The notes below the pieces were generated by a model. That model saw nothing but the letters and a program-made list of their open reading frames with translations, searched no databases and was not told the origin of the DNA. The position numbers and the translations under genes were made by a program. A DNA stretch of 35,107 nt from Acidobacteriota bacterium (lineage in GTDB: Bacteria; Acidobacteriota; Terriglobia; Acidiferrales; UBA7541). The stretch spans positions 1-35,107 of the forward strand of contig JABCZD010000021.1 in the NCBI GenBank assembly GCA_013289855.1, in the 5' to 3' direction. This document shows positions 15,456 through 23,656 of the stretch, in pieces; within the stretch, counting starts at the first letter, position 1, and every line of letters starts with the position of its first letter.

Positions 15456-17033
15456 ATGACTCAGGACAATAAATCTCCAGCGGAACCCGCCAAAGAAAGT
15501 GGTGGATTGCTGCGCCGCGTGTTCGGCCGCGCAACGCACGAAAATTCCACGCCCGGCGTTTCTTCCACATCGCGCGTAAAATCCACCCTCGACCTCGCCG
15601 ATATCCAAGGCTTCATCCTGCGCGGTTACCGCATGCCCATGGTCCGCCATTTCTTGCTGAGCGTCGGCGTCCCCGCGCAAGCCCGCAAGCTCCTCGCACG
15701 CTTCGTCAACGGCGATGAATCGGATGCCCCGCAAATCACCACCGCCGAAGATTGGCACGTAGGCTTCGAGCCCGGTCCCGGTGACAATCCCTCCGAAGCG
15801 CCCCGTCGCAAGCCAGACTATTGCCTCAACGTCGGAATCACCTGGCCGGGAATGCTCGCCCTCGAAATTCAGCAGCGCGTGCCCAACATCTCCTTCAAAT
15901 CGTTCGGCGCATTCACGCAAGGCGCCGCGGAACGCGCGAAATTAGTTGGCGATACCGGACCCAGCGCTCCGCAAAACTGGATCGACGCTTTCCAAAAGGG
16001 CGGCGACCACGTAATCGTCACCCTGCACGCGCTCAGCCCCGACGCGATGAAAACCTACTCCGATCGCCTCGTAGCTTTGTTTTCCGAGGGCAACGCCTTC
16101 CGCGAAATTTGGCGCACCGACGGCATGGCTCTGATGGAAATGCAGAACGGCACCCCCGTGCCCACTTTCAAGGTCCACTTCGGTTACACCGACGGCATCA
16201 GTACGACCACCATCCACGGTGGCCCGGAAAAATATCATCCCGATCATCAACAGCCCTGCGAACCCTGGCTTTTCGTTTTGCAAGACGCCGCCGAAAATTA
16301 TTTCGTCCCAGAGCCGCGCGAACTCGGCCTCCACGGCAGCTTTGCCGTTTTCAAAATGATCGAAACTGACGTCGTCGGCTTCGAAAATTTCCTGCAATCG
16401 CAAAAAGACAAAATCGATCCCGAACTACTCGCCGCCAAAATTTGCGGACGCTGGCGCAACGGCGTCCCCCTCGCTCTCTCCCCGGACACCGACAGCCCCG
16501 CGGGCGGCATCGCTTCCGATCAAATGAACAACTACGAATACGTAAACGCCGACGGCTCCGGTGATCCAAAAGGTTTGCGCTGTCCCGTCGGCGCCCACAT
16601 GCGCCGCATAAATCCGCGTGGCCAACCCGTCACCGGCCAGGGACAACCCGGCGGCAGCAACAATACGCACCGCCTCATCCGTCGCGGCATGCCCTACGGC
16701 CCCGTCTATGACCCCAAACAACCCTACGACGGCATCCCGCGCGGCCTCCTCGGCTATTTCATCAACTCCAGCATCGAAAATCAGTACGAGTTCGTGCTCG
16801 GCCACTGGGTCAATGACAGCGAATTCGCCGGCTCTGTCCGCCTGAACCCCAAATCGAAAGATCCCATGATCGCCGCGCAGGATCCCGCCGAAAGCATTTT
16901 CGTGATTCCGCAGGCCAATGGCGTGCCCCCGATCAAGGTCACCGGCTTTTCCAGCTTCGTAACCACTAAGGCCGCGGCCTACTGCTTTTTGCCCAGCATT
17001 ACGGCGATCAAGTTCATTGCCCAGTTGGGTTGA
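15456..17033 (+). CDS. DyP-type haem peroxidase
   Basis: This 525-residue protein has the DyP hallmark GXXDG as GYTDG (residues 243-247, D246 being the distal acid) and the proximal haem histidine in CPVGAHMRRINPR (H381). Other family segments are LADIQGFILRGY at the start, GLHGSFAVFKMIE, KICGRWRNGVPLAL and GLLGYFINSSIENQYEFV. Its length fits the larger DyP classes rather than the compact ones. It uses hydrogen peroxide to oxidise dyes, phenolics or other bulky substrates; the natural substrate is not known. There is no Tat or Sec signal, so it is probably cytoplasmic or encapsulated, though no encapsulin gene is nearby. It starts 5 bp after the tandem-domain gene, within the sulfatase-led series. 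Confidence 0.92.
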   Translation: MTQDNKSPAEPAKESGGLLRRVFGRATHENSTPGVSSTSRVKSTLDLADIQGFILRGYRMPMVRHFLLSVGVPAQARKLLARFVNGDESDAPQITTAEDWHVGFEPGPGDNPSEAPRRKPDYCLNVGITWPGMLALEIQQRVPNISFKSFGAFTQGAAERAKLVGDTGPSAPQNWIDAFQKGGDHVIVTLHALSPDAMKTYSDRLVALFSEGNAFREIWRTDGMALMEMQNGTPVPTFKVHFGYTDGISTTTIHGGPEKYHPDHQQPCEPWLFVLQDAAENYFVPEPRELGLHGSFAVFKMIETDVVGFENFLQSQKDKIDPELLAAKICGRWRNGVPLALSPDTDSPAGGIASDQMNNYEYVNADGSGDPKGLRCPVGAHMRRINPRGQPVTGQGQPGGSNNTHRLIRRGMPYGPVYDPKQPYDGIPRGLLGYFINSSIENQYEFVLGHWVNDSEFAGSVRLNPKSKDPMIAAQDPAESIFVIPQANGVPPIKVTGFSSFVTTKAAAYCFLPSITAIKFIAQLG

Positions 17034-17100
17034 AGCCGAATTGCAGTCGCGTTGAACTCGTGTTGAAGTCGCCGTGAAATCAGGTCGAAGTCGCGTCGAG
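17034..17100 (+). repeat. Degenerate short repeats between peroxidase and catalase-like genes
   Basis: The 77-bp gap carries several imperfect copies of a unit like GTTGAAGTCGC (for example GTTGAACTCGT, GTTGAAGTCGC, GTCGAAGTCGC) with 10-16 bp spacing. No hairpin is apparent. They may be a slippage-derived tract; a binding-site array is possible but unproven. Confidence 0.4.
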
Positions 17101-17110
17101 GGAGCGCTCC

Positions 17111-18253
17111 ATGCTGTTTCTAACCAGATGGTTCGGGGTAACCGCCAGCGACGCCGATCGCAACCTCGCCAACGAACAGTCCGTGATTGCCGAGATCATC
17201 CAGAAAAGTCTCTTGCTCCAGAAAAATTCCGCCGACCAGCAAAACCGCCCGCTCGCTCGCGGCACTCACGCCAAGGGCGTTTGCGCCGCCGCACAATTCG
17301 AAGTGTTCGATGTCACCGCTGGTCGCGACGCGGAAAAGGCCGCCCGCCTCGCCAAAGGAATTTTCGCCAAGCCCGGCGTCTATCCCGCCACGGTCCGCTT
17401 CGGCAACGCCGATCCAAAGATTAACTCGGACTTCAAGCCCGACGTCCGCTCTTTGTCTTTCTTCGTCGACCTCACGCGCGACGACACCGCTCCCTCCGAC
17501 TTCAACGTGGCGCGGCAGGATTTCTCCCTGCAAAACACCACCACTCTCCCCATCAACGACTCATCCGCATTTCTCGCCATCATGAAAGTCCTCACCGCCA
17601 AGAACCCCGCCGCCGGATTGTTGTCTCTTCCATTCAAGGACAAATTGCGCGTCCTTCGCACCCTCACGCTGCTGCAGCCGCAGATCCGCCAGAAAATTAA
17701 GCCCTACCAGCAGTTGCGCTACGGCAGTAACGTCCCCTTTCGTCACGGACCCGCCGACGTCGTGAAATTTTCGGCCACTCCACTCATCGGCAATCCCGCC
17801 CGTCCTCCGCAGCGCACAAATCCCAAAGGTTTGCAAGACGAACTCATCCGTCACCTGAAAGAAGACGGCAAAATGAGCGGCTTCGATTTCGCCGTCCAGT
17901 TTCTCAATCCCGCCAAAATGACCTATTGGGGCGAGCATCACGACGCAAACTTCTGGATCGAAAACGCCAGCCTCCACTGGAACGAAGTGGAAGCCCCTTT
18001 TCACACCATCGCGCGCCTCACCCTGCTGCGCGATTCACACCTGCAGCCGGAAGCCGCCGAAAAAATATATTTCGATGTCACCGGAAATTCTACGCCAGAC
18101 AGCGCACCCGTTGGCAGCATCAACCGCGCCCGCGGTCCTTCCGAGGTCGCCAGCAGAAACGCCCGCGCCCACGCCTATGTCAGCCAGCCGCGCACCTCCG
18201 GCACATCGCGCGCACCAGCCGACCCCCAGCGCCCCGCCGCCGAAAAAATCTAG
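17111..18253 (+). CDS. Catalase-fold haem protein (y4iL-like)
   Basis: This 380-residue protein resembles the short catalase-like haem proteins rather than true catalases. Near the N-terminus RGTHAKGVCAAAQFEV places H53 where catalases have the distal histidine. VYPATVRFGNADP and SLSFFVDL follow, and ARQDFSLQNTTTLPIND matches the catalase Asn region. The C-terminal PVGSINRARGPSEVASRNAR block is typical of this subfamily. Known relatives are peroxidases or allene-oxide-synthase-like enzymes acting on organic hydroperoxides rather than efficient catalases. No signal peptide is clear. GAGGGAG precedes the ATG. It is the fourth gene of the sulfatase-peroxidase series, 77 bp after the DyP gene. 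The tail after about residue 355 is low complexity. Confidence 0.82.
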   Translation: MLFLTRWFGVTASDADRNLANEQSVIAEIIQKSLLLQKNSADQQNRPLARGTHAKGVCAAAQFEVFDVTAGRDAEKAARLAKGIFAKPGVYPATVRFGNADPKINSDFKPDVRSLSFFVDLTRDDTAPSDFNVARQDFSLQNTTTLPINDSSAFLAIMKVLTAKNPAAGLLSLPFKDKLRVLRTLTLLQPQIRQKIKPYQQLRYGSNVPFRHGPADVVKFSATPLIGNPARPPQRTNPKGLQDELIRHLKEDGKMSGFDFAVQFLNPAKMTYWGEHHDANFWIENASLHWNEVEAPFHTIARLTLLRDSHLQPEAAEKIYFDVTGNSTPDSAPVGSINRARGPSEVASRNARAHAYVSQPRTSGTSRAPADPQRPAAEKI

Positions 18254-18435
18254 AAGTTTTGGAGTGCGGCGCTTTACCGTGAGCGATTTGCGCGAAGGGC
18301 TCGACGCCGCTCTTGCGCAGTAGGCACCGAGACTCTTGCAGCGACGACCGCAGGGCGCCACCACCCCAAGTCGCCGAAACGCATCGCCGCGCCAGCGTCA
18401 ACTCCCGCAATCCGACCGCCCAGCTCGAGAAACCG

Positions 18436-18825
18436 TTACCGCTCTTCCCGAATTTCCAGATGCTTGTCCACCGTAATCACCGGATTGTGCGACTTCGCCC
18501 CCCCGCGTTCCGCCGGCGGCGTGGCCACCACCACGAATTCCTGCTCATCGCAGCGAATCGAGTACGTGTAACCATCCCGCTCTGTCCTGGCTTTTTCCAA
18601 GCCTTGCGAGGTGATCAGATCCCCCAGCGAAAGACACACGCTATGCACCGTAATGTTTTCGTTTTCTGCCGAAGCAATTCCCGTCAAGTCCACACGCACG
18701 CGATCCTGCGTGTACGCTTCCGCCAGCGTCGTGCCACGCTTGTCCACCGGCATTTCGTCGGAATATTTGTAAATCGCGAAAAATAGAACCGCGCCTGCAA
18801 TGACAGCGTAGAGGGTATAGCGCAT
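18436..18825 (-). CDS. Small membrane-anchored protein of unknown function
   Basis: This 129-residue protein begins MRYTLYAVIAGAVLFFAIYK, one membrane helix, followed by a soluble part with SDEMPVDKRGTTLAEAYTQD and two cysteines (SVCLSLG, SIRCDEQEF). The soluble part looks beta-rich and is probably outside the cytoplasm. I chose the ATG at 18825 because it gives the helix directly; an upstream extension to 18867 would run through a perfect hairpin (18840-18861). No domain is recognised. It stands alone, facing the catalase-like gene tail to tail. Confidence 0.55.
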   Translation of the reverse strand: MRYTLYAVIAGAVLFFAIYKYSDEMPVDKRGTTLAEAYTQDRVRVDLTGIASAENENITVHSVCLSLGDLITSQGLEKARTERDGYTYSIRCDEQEFVVVATPPAERGGAKSHNPVITVDKHLEIREER

Positions 18826-18839
18826 ACCGCAATTTTCCG

Positions 18840-18861
18840 CTTTTGCCGCCTTCGGCAAAAG
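18840..18861 (-). promoter_or_regulatory. Perfect hairpin just upstream of the 18825 start
   Basis: CTTTTGCCG and CGGCAAAAG form a 9-bp stem around a four-base loop, 14 bp before the start codon on the minus strand. In mRNA it would sit next to the ribosome binding region and could limit translation. Confidence 0.4.
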
Positions 18862-18910
18862 GCCCAACCGCCCTACGCTGTGCCACGGCAGCTAATTATC
18901 TTTAGGGTAC

Positions 18911-18939
18911 CGCGGGTCCTGAGATTGCTTGGACCCGCG
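18911..18939 (-). terminator. Hairpin after the 19439 gene
   Basis: CGCGGGTCC (18911-18919) and GGACCCGCG (18931-18939) form a perfect 9-bp stem with an 11-base loop, about 70 bp past the stop of the minus-strand gene. There is no T-run on the minus strand. Confidence 0.4.
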
Positions 18940-19010
18940 CCCTTGCTTCGCGGAATCTGCCAACCCGCTTTCGCCCCAGGCGCCAGCGCCGGGCGCACTA
19001 CCTTCACGCC

Positions 19011-19439
19011 TTACTTGCTGCTTGAGGTGACTGTTTGTTTCGTCGGCTGTTCGCTCTTCGCCGCCATTTTCTCGGGATGCCCTTGCAACACTTGGTATCC
19101 CTGTTGCCCTCCACCTGGAAACACCTGCGACAGCGCCAGCAAGCTCTTGTACTTATTAAAAACCAAGTGACTGCCCTTGACCGCGTCCGGCTGCAGCGCT
19201 TCCACTTCCACCAAAATAGTTGGCTTTCCCCCCGCAGCCGATATCTCCACGACCATTTGATCCGCACCCGACACCGGCCGAATTACGTAGCTCCCGGCCG
19301 CTAGCGTGGCGTTCCCCACCGTAAACGGCTGCGTCATTTTGAAATCCAGTTGATTCAGTATCTGAGCCCGGCCCGCCAACACCCCTATGGTCAATACCGC
19401 CAGCGCGAACGCTGCTAGCCTACCAACACGCGTTTTCAT
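19011..19439 (-). CDS. Small exported protein of unknown function
   Basis: This 142-residue protein has a signal peptide (MKTRVGRLAAFALAVLTIGV, cleavage near GRAQ). A beta-rich domain follows, with MTQPFTVGNATLAAGSYVIRPVSG and a segment reading MVVEISAAGGKPTILVEVEA. The F-x-V-G-x-x-x-L-x-A-G-x-Y pattern is common in small exported acidobacterial proteins of unknown role. The C-terminus is a Lys/Thr/Ser tail. GAGAGGGA lies before the ATG at 19439, which fixes the start; the open frame extends upstream to 19496. The gene diverges from arsR at 19585, and TGACAGTT occurs once in the shared interval at 19499-19506 on the minus strand. Confidence 0.7.
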   Translation of the reverse strand: MKTRVGRLAAFALAVLTIGVLAGRAQILNQLDFKMTQPFTVGNATLAAGSYVIRPVSGADQMVVEISAAGGKPTILVEVEALQPDAVKGSHLVFNKYKSLLALSQVFPGGGQQGYQVLQGHPEKMAAKSEQPTKQTVTSSSK

Positions 19440-19546
19440 GATTCCCTCTCTGAGGTGAGAAACCTCCCGAGCAAAGTATTGCTCGTCCCCCGCCACATCA
19501 ACTGTCAGTTTTTACGGTCCGCGTACCTCGCCCATCCCTTTAACAC

Positions 19547-19584
19547 TTGACGGGAATCCTTATTTCTGCAAATATAGAAATATT
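19547..19584 (+). promoter_or_regulatory. arsR promoter and candidate ArsR operator
   Basis: TTGACG (19547-19552) is followed after 17 bp by the AT-rich AAATAT/AATATA. An inverted repeat TATTTCT (19561-19567) and AGAAATA (19576-19582) spans this -10 region and ends two bases before the arsR ATG. A repressor bound there would block RNA polymerase directly. There is no room for a Shine-Dalgarno sequence, so arsR may be read from a leaderless message. Confidence 0.55.
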
Positions 19585-19935
19585 ATGGCTTCAAATAGAA
19601 AGAACTTCGAGCAACGCGCGAAATTTGCCGACATGTTCTCCGCTATGGGCACCGAGCCCCGCTTGCGCATCATGCAATTGCTCCTTTCTGCCCATCCCGA
19701 TGGGCTGGTCGTCGGCGAACTTCAGTCCGAACTCGACATTCCGAATTCCACCTTGTCCCATCATCTCGACAAGCTAAGAAACGAAGACCTCGTTCTGGTC
19801 CGCCGCGAGAGCACCTTCCTGCGTTACTCCGCGAACACTGCGGCCCTGCAGGAAATCCTGCAATTTCTTTACGCTGAGTGTTGCACTCGTAATAAAGCCG
19901 TCGCCTCGCGCGATGTCATTCAAATCTGCAAATAG
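19585..19935 (+). CDS. arsR: ArsR-family arsenic-responsive repressor
   Basis: This 116-residue winged-helix repressor has FADMFSAMGTEPRLRIMQLL in helices 1-2 and the recognition region ELQSELDIPNSTLSHHLDKL. The classical ELCVC metal site of plasmid ArsR is absent. Instead there is a Cys pair at residues 99-100 (AECCTRN) plus C115 near the end, resembling the C-terminal site of the Acidithiobacillus ferrooxidans type. As(III) binding there would release DNA. The gene leads an operon with arsM (9 bp gap), arsC and a MIP channel. An inverted repeat abuts its start codon and no ribosome binding site is visible. Confidence 0.9.
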   Translation: MASNRKNFEQRAKFADMFSAMGTEPRLRIMQLLLSAHPDGLVVGELQSELDIPNSTLSHHLDKLRNEDLVLVRRESTFLRYSANTAALQEILQFLYAECCTRNKAVASRDVIQICK

Positions 19936-19944
19936 GGAGTCGCC

Positions 19945-20805
19945 ATGCGTGATGCAAATATTAAAGACGCCGTAAAAGAAAAATATGGCAGCGCGGCGCT
20001 TCGCGTAACCGCCGGTGGAAGCTCCTGCTGTGGCGCCGCGTCGGCGAACTCTTCTGGCATCGATCCAATCACCTCCAATCTCTACGACCCCGCGCAATCA
20101 GGCCAGATTCCCGCCGAAGCCATGCTCGCTTCCCTCGGTTGCGGCAATCCTACCGCGCTGGCCAAACTCCATCCCGGTGAAACGGTCCTCGACCTGGGCT
20201 CAGGCGGCGGCATCGATGTCCTGCTCTCCGCCAAGCGTGTTGGTCCCTCTGGAAAAGCCTACGGCCTCGATATGACCGACGAGATGCTGGCGCTCGCGAA
20301 CGCCAACAAGCTCCGAGCCGGCGTCGAGAACGTCGAGTTCCTCAAAGGTGAAATCGAGAAAATCCCACTGCCGGATGACTCCGTCGACGTGATTATCTCC
20401 AACTGCGTAATCAATCTCTCCGCTGACAAAGATGCCGTTCTTCGTGAAGCGTTTCGCGTTCTCAAACCGGGCGGCCGGTTCGCCGTGTCTGACGTCGTTA
20501 CCCGCGGCGAAATGCTGCCGGAAATCCGCAAGAGCGTTTTGCTGTGGGTCGGCTGCATCGCCGGCGCCTTGCAAGAATCGGACTACCGCAACAAACTCTC
20601 GTCCGCTGGATTCACCGATATAGAAATCGAACCCACCCGCATTTATCGCCTGGAAGACGCCCGTGAGTTCCTCTCGGGGCAGGGTTTCGACGTTGACGCC
20701 CTCGCACCGCAAGTCGACGGCAAGTTCCTGAGCGCCTTCATTCGCGCCGTAAAACCGCTCGCGTCGAGCGCCCCGGCTTGCTGCGGCCCCACGTGCTGCA
20801 ACTAG
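19945..20805 (+). CDS. arsM: Arsenite S-adenosylmethionine methyltransferase
   Basis: This 286-residue cytoplasmic methyltransferase transfers methyl groups from SAM to As(III), giving methylated and finally volatile arsenicals. The SAM motif VLDLGSGGGIDVLLSAK lies at about 81-97. The three cysteines conserved in ArsM are in place: C66 (LGCGNP), C154 (ISNCVINL) and C204 (WVGCIAGAL). An extra N-terminal pair C28-C29 and the C-terminal CCGPTCC cluster are also usual for bacterial members. AGGGAG precedes the ATG, overlapping the arsR stop region, so the genes are co-transcribed. Confidence 0.95.
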   Translation: MRDANIKDAVKEKYGSAALRVTAGGSSCCGAASANSSGIDPITSNLYDPAQSGQIPAEAMLASLGCGNPTALAKLHPGETVLDLGSGGGIDVLLSAKRVGPSGKAYGLDMTDEMLALANANKLRAGVENVEFLKGEIEKIPLPDDSVDVIISNCVINLSADKDAVLREAFRVLKPGGRFAVSDVVTRGEMLPEIRKSVLLWVGCIAGALQESDYRNKLSSAGFTDIEIEPTRIYRLEDAREFLSGQGFDVDALAPQVDGKFLSAFIRAVKPLASSAPACCGPTCCN

Positions 20806-20825
20806 CCGCCGATTCGGAATCCTCT

Positions 20826-21317
20826 ATGACCGGCCACTACAACATCTTATTTCTCTGCACCGGAAATTCCGCCCGTTCGATTATGGCCGAGGCCATTCTC
20901 AACGGTAAACAGAACCCGCATTTCACCGCCTACAGCGCGGGAAGTTTCCCCTCGGGCATCGTGCGCCCGGAAGCGCTCCAGCTTTTGCAGTCCGCGAACC
21001 TGCCCACGGAAGGCGCGCGCAGCAAAAGTTGGGAAGAATTCGCCAAGCCCGGCGCTCCGCAAATGAACTTCGTATTCACGGTGTGCGACAGCGCCGCCAA
21101 AGAAGTCTGCCCCATTTGGCCTGGCCAACCCATGACCGCACACTGGGGCGTCGCCGATCCAGCTGCGGTGAGCGGCACCCCGGAAGAAATAGGGCGCGCG
21201 TTCCGCGACGCCTTCATGATCCTCGGCCGCAGAATCAATCTGTTCCTGAGCCTGCCCTTGGCAAGCCTTGACGTCCTCGCCATAAAAAAAGAAATTGCCC
21301 GCATCGGCCAGCAATGA
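20826..21317 (+). CDS. arsC: Arsenate reductase (LMW phosphatase fold)
   Basis: This 163-residue enzyme reduces As(V) to As(III). The P-loop CTGNSARS (C11 to R17) is the CX5R site of the low-molecular-weight phosphatase fold, as in thioredoxin-linked ArsC. Further cysteines in FTVCDSAAKEVCP provide the resolving pair, and HWGVADPAAV is typical of this group. I chose the ATG at 20826, which starts directly before the P-loop strand; the frame extends back into arsM. It begins 20 bp after arsM and ends in a four-base ATGA overlap with the channel gene. Confidence 0.93.
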   Translation: MTGHYNILFLCTGNSARSIMAEAILNGKQNPHFTAYSAGSFPSGIVRPEALQLLQSANLPTEGARSKSWEEFAKPGAPQMNFVFTVCDSAAKEVCPIWPGQPMTAHWGVADPAAVSGTPEEIGRAFRDAFMILGRRINLFLSLPLASLDVLAIKKEIARIGQQ

Positions 21318-22009
21318 TCGCTACGCTGTCGCGCCGAACGGCCTCGGAGTTTCTCGGTACCGCATTTCTATTGGCCACCGTCGTTGGTTCCGGGATCATG
21401 GGTGAGCGCCTCGCGGGCGGCAATATCGCGGTAGCCCTGTTGGCCAACACCATCGCCACGGGGGCGGCGCTAGTCGCATTGATTCTTACCTTCGCACCGG
21501 TCTCAGGCGCGCATCTCAATCCCGCCGTCAGCCTCGTGGACGCCATCGAGCATGGTTTGTCGTGGACGGCTGCCGCTTGTTACGTCCCTGCTCAGTGTAT
21601 CGGTGCGATCACCGGCGCAATCGTGGCGCATTTCATGTTCGCTCTTCCTGCCTTATCCATTTCGCATCGCGTGCGTAGTGGTCCCGCGCAAATATTTAGT
21701 GAGTTTGTCGCAACCTTCGGTCTGCTCTGCGTCATCAGGGGCTGTTCACGAGCGCGCTCTGAAATCGCTCCCTTCGCTGTCGGAGCGTACATCACGGCGG
21801 CCTACTGGTTTACGTCTTCCACCTCTTTTGCTAATCCCGCTGTGACAATTGCGCGATCCCTCACCGACACATTTTCTGGAATTCGGCCGCCAGATGTTCC
21901 ATTCTTCGTGCTAGCTCAATTCCTCGGCGCCATCGCGGCGACCGTTTTATTTCGCTGGCTCGTTCCCCGCGCGCACGCAAGAACCGAGCGGGGGATCGGA
22001 CCCTCTTAG
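21314..22009 (+). CDS. MIP-family channel, AqpS-like
   Basis: This 231-residue aquaglyceroporin-fold channel has six membrane helices and two NPA boxes: HLNPAVS (69-71) and FANPAVTIARS (174-176). The arginine that normally follows the second NPA directly, and narrows water-specific pores, is replaced by Val-Thr-Ile-Ala before Arg181. This suggests a wide pore. Its start overlaps the arsC stop (ATGA), so translation is coupled. In Sinorhizobium meliloti the channel AqpS in an ars operon lets arsenite made by ArsC leave the cell, and the same role is inferred here because no arsB or acr3 gene is present. Confidence 0.88.
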   Translation: MIATLSRRTASEFLGTAFLLATVVGSGIMGERLAGGNIAVALLANTIATGAALVALILTFAPVSGAHLNPAVSLVDAIEHGLSWTAAACYVPAQCIGAITGAIVAHFMFALPALSISHRVRSGPAQIFSEFVATFGLLCVIRGCSRARSEIAPFAVGAYITAAYWFTSSTSFANPAVTIARSLTDTFSGIRPPDVPFFVLAQFLGAIAATVLFRWLVPRAHARTERGIGPS

Positions 22010-22013
22010 TCCC

Positions 22014-23429
22014 CTATGGTTGGGTCGACGCGGTCGTGGCTTTTGCTTTCACTCGCCCGGCGCGAATCGCTTTCACCAGCGTCGCATGGTCGCGGTCCGT
22101 CTGATCGGCGTATGCGGTCGCGAATTTCGCCAGCGCCAAATCGAAGACCTCGTTCTTTCCCAGATACCCGCTAATCTTCGCCGCATCGCCTGTTCGCGCA
22201 TGTGCCCGGGCCAGCGTCCACCCGCAGATCTCCACGTATTCCAGCCACTCGCTCTTCGTCATGTTTTCTAGGTCGATCTTCATTTTCATGTCGCGTAATT
22301 GGCGAAAATAGTAGCTGCGGCCTTCCTCGTCGCGCGTCCAGCCCAAAAACACGTCGCTCGCCGATTGCAGCATGCGCTGCCCGGTCACCACGCGCTCGCC
22401 GTGATTGGCATACCTGCTTTTGCCCGCGTATGGCTCCAGCACGGAAGGTAGCGCCTCCTTGATTTGCATCAGCATCGGGTCATGCTCGCCCGCCATCAGC
22501 AACGCCACCGCGCACCGTGTTCCTACGCTGCCAACTCCCACCACCTTCCGCGCCACATCCACCATGTGATAGCGGTCCAGAATCACGCGCCGCTCCGCGG
22601 GGAGCGTCTCGCGATACTTGCGGAATTTCTCGATCACATACTTCTCCGTAACGTCGCTCTCGCGTGGGTGGTATACCAGCGGCGGATGATCTACGATTCG
22701 CGGGCGCCCCTTCACCACATCGACGATTTTTGGAAAAATATGCTCTGCGGTCTGCAGCCGCGCTTTTTTCTCCACGCGCTCCCAGCGTTTCTTTGACGCC
22801 GCGGACCTCGCTTCGTCGATAAATACCTCGGCATCCATGTGCGAGTACCACACTTCTAGCGCGCGCATCTCCGCGTACTCCCGCATGTGCTCGCGGTACG
22901 ATCGCGACATCGTAATCACCGCGTCCCCGCACCGCCCGTTCCCCAGGCCCAGCTCGCGGGACGCCAGGACGATACTCGCTGCCAGACGTTTCACGTCCCA
23001 TTCCCACGGCGCCTGCAGCGTTTCATCGAAGTCGTTGATGTCAAACAGCAGTCGCCGCTCCGGGCTGGCAAATCCTCCGAAATTCGCTGCGTGACAATCG
23101 CCGCATGCCTGCACGCGAATTCCCGTCGCCGGCGTTTTCGATAAATCCCACGCCATCACTGCCGCCGAGCCGCGGAAAAACGCAAAAGGAGATTGCTGCA
23201 TCCGGCCATACCGTATCGGCAACAGTTCCGCGAGCCTCCCGCGATCGGACTCTTGCAACACCTTTATGGGATCGGGCCGCCCACTAGCGATAGCCCACTT
23301 GCCGTGCGATCTCCGGGAAACTTTTTCTCGCAGCGCTTTCCCTTCGCTCATCCGCGTCTGAACACTCGGCCCAAGCAAATCCGCACCCTTGCGTCGCGTG
23401 CCGCGCTTCTTCCCTCGTTGCGTGCTCAT
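22014..23429 (-). CDS. DUF2252 family protein (kinase-like fold)
   Basis: This 471-residue protein carries the DUF2252 pattern over most of its length. It includes LLPIRYGRMQQSPFAFFRGSA, QACGDCHAANFGGFASPE, LLFDINDFDETLQAPWEWD, KRLAASIV and, towards the C-terminus, ARAHARTGDA. The GDCHxxNFG and DINDFDE pairs resemble the catalytic loop and metal-binding Asp of aminoglycoside-phosphotransferase-like kinases, so a small-molecule kinase is possible; the substrate is not known. The first 30 residues are very basic. GAAGGGA lies before the ATG. It converges on the arsenic operon with a gap of four bases. No functional link to arsenic is evident. Confidence 0.85.
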   Translation of the reverse strand: MSTQRGKKRGTRRKGADLLGPSVQTRMSEGKALREKVSRRSHGKWAIASGRPDPIKVLQESDRGRLAELLPIRYGRMQQSPFAFFRGSAAVMAWDLSKTPATGIRVQACGDCHAANFGGFASPERRLLFDINDFDETLQAPWEWDVKRLAASIVLASRELGLGNGRCGDAVITMSRSYREHMREYAEMRALEVWYSHMDAEVFIDEARSAASKKRWERVEKKARLQTAEHIFPKIVDVVKGRPRIVDHPPLVYHPRESDVTEKYVIEKFRKYRETLPAERRVILDRYHMVDVARKVVGVGSVGTRCAVALLMAGEHDPMLMQIKEALPSVLEPYAGKSRYANHGERVVTGQRMLQSASDVFLGWTRDEEGRSYYFRQLRDMKMKIDLENMTKSEWLEYVEICGWTLARAHARTGDAAKISGYLGKNEVFDLALAKFATAYADQTDRDHATLVKAIRAGRVKAKATTASTQP

Positions 23430-23656
23430 AGTCCCTTCACCACGCCACAGTTTATATCACGCCCACGTTCCCAACTCCGGATTAGTCGGATTCCCGGACC
23501 AGCGTCGTCCACCCAATTCCATTGATCTGGTGACCGCGCCATCTGAACTTAGCGATTCAAGAATGTTTGCCGCAGTTCCATGGGCCTCGCTTCCATGGAA
23601 ACGTCCCTCCAGTGCAAGTTGGTGTTCATTTCCGCAATCATCTAGAATCGCGGTCC

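Noticed and set aside
19499..19506. TGACAGTT on the minus strand as a fifth copy of the shared upstream element
   Set aside because: Only the half-site matches; the flanking conserved bases are absent and the distance to the start (about 60 bp) differs from the other copies.
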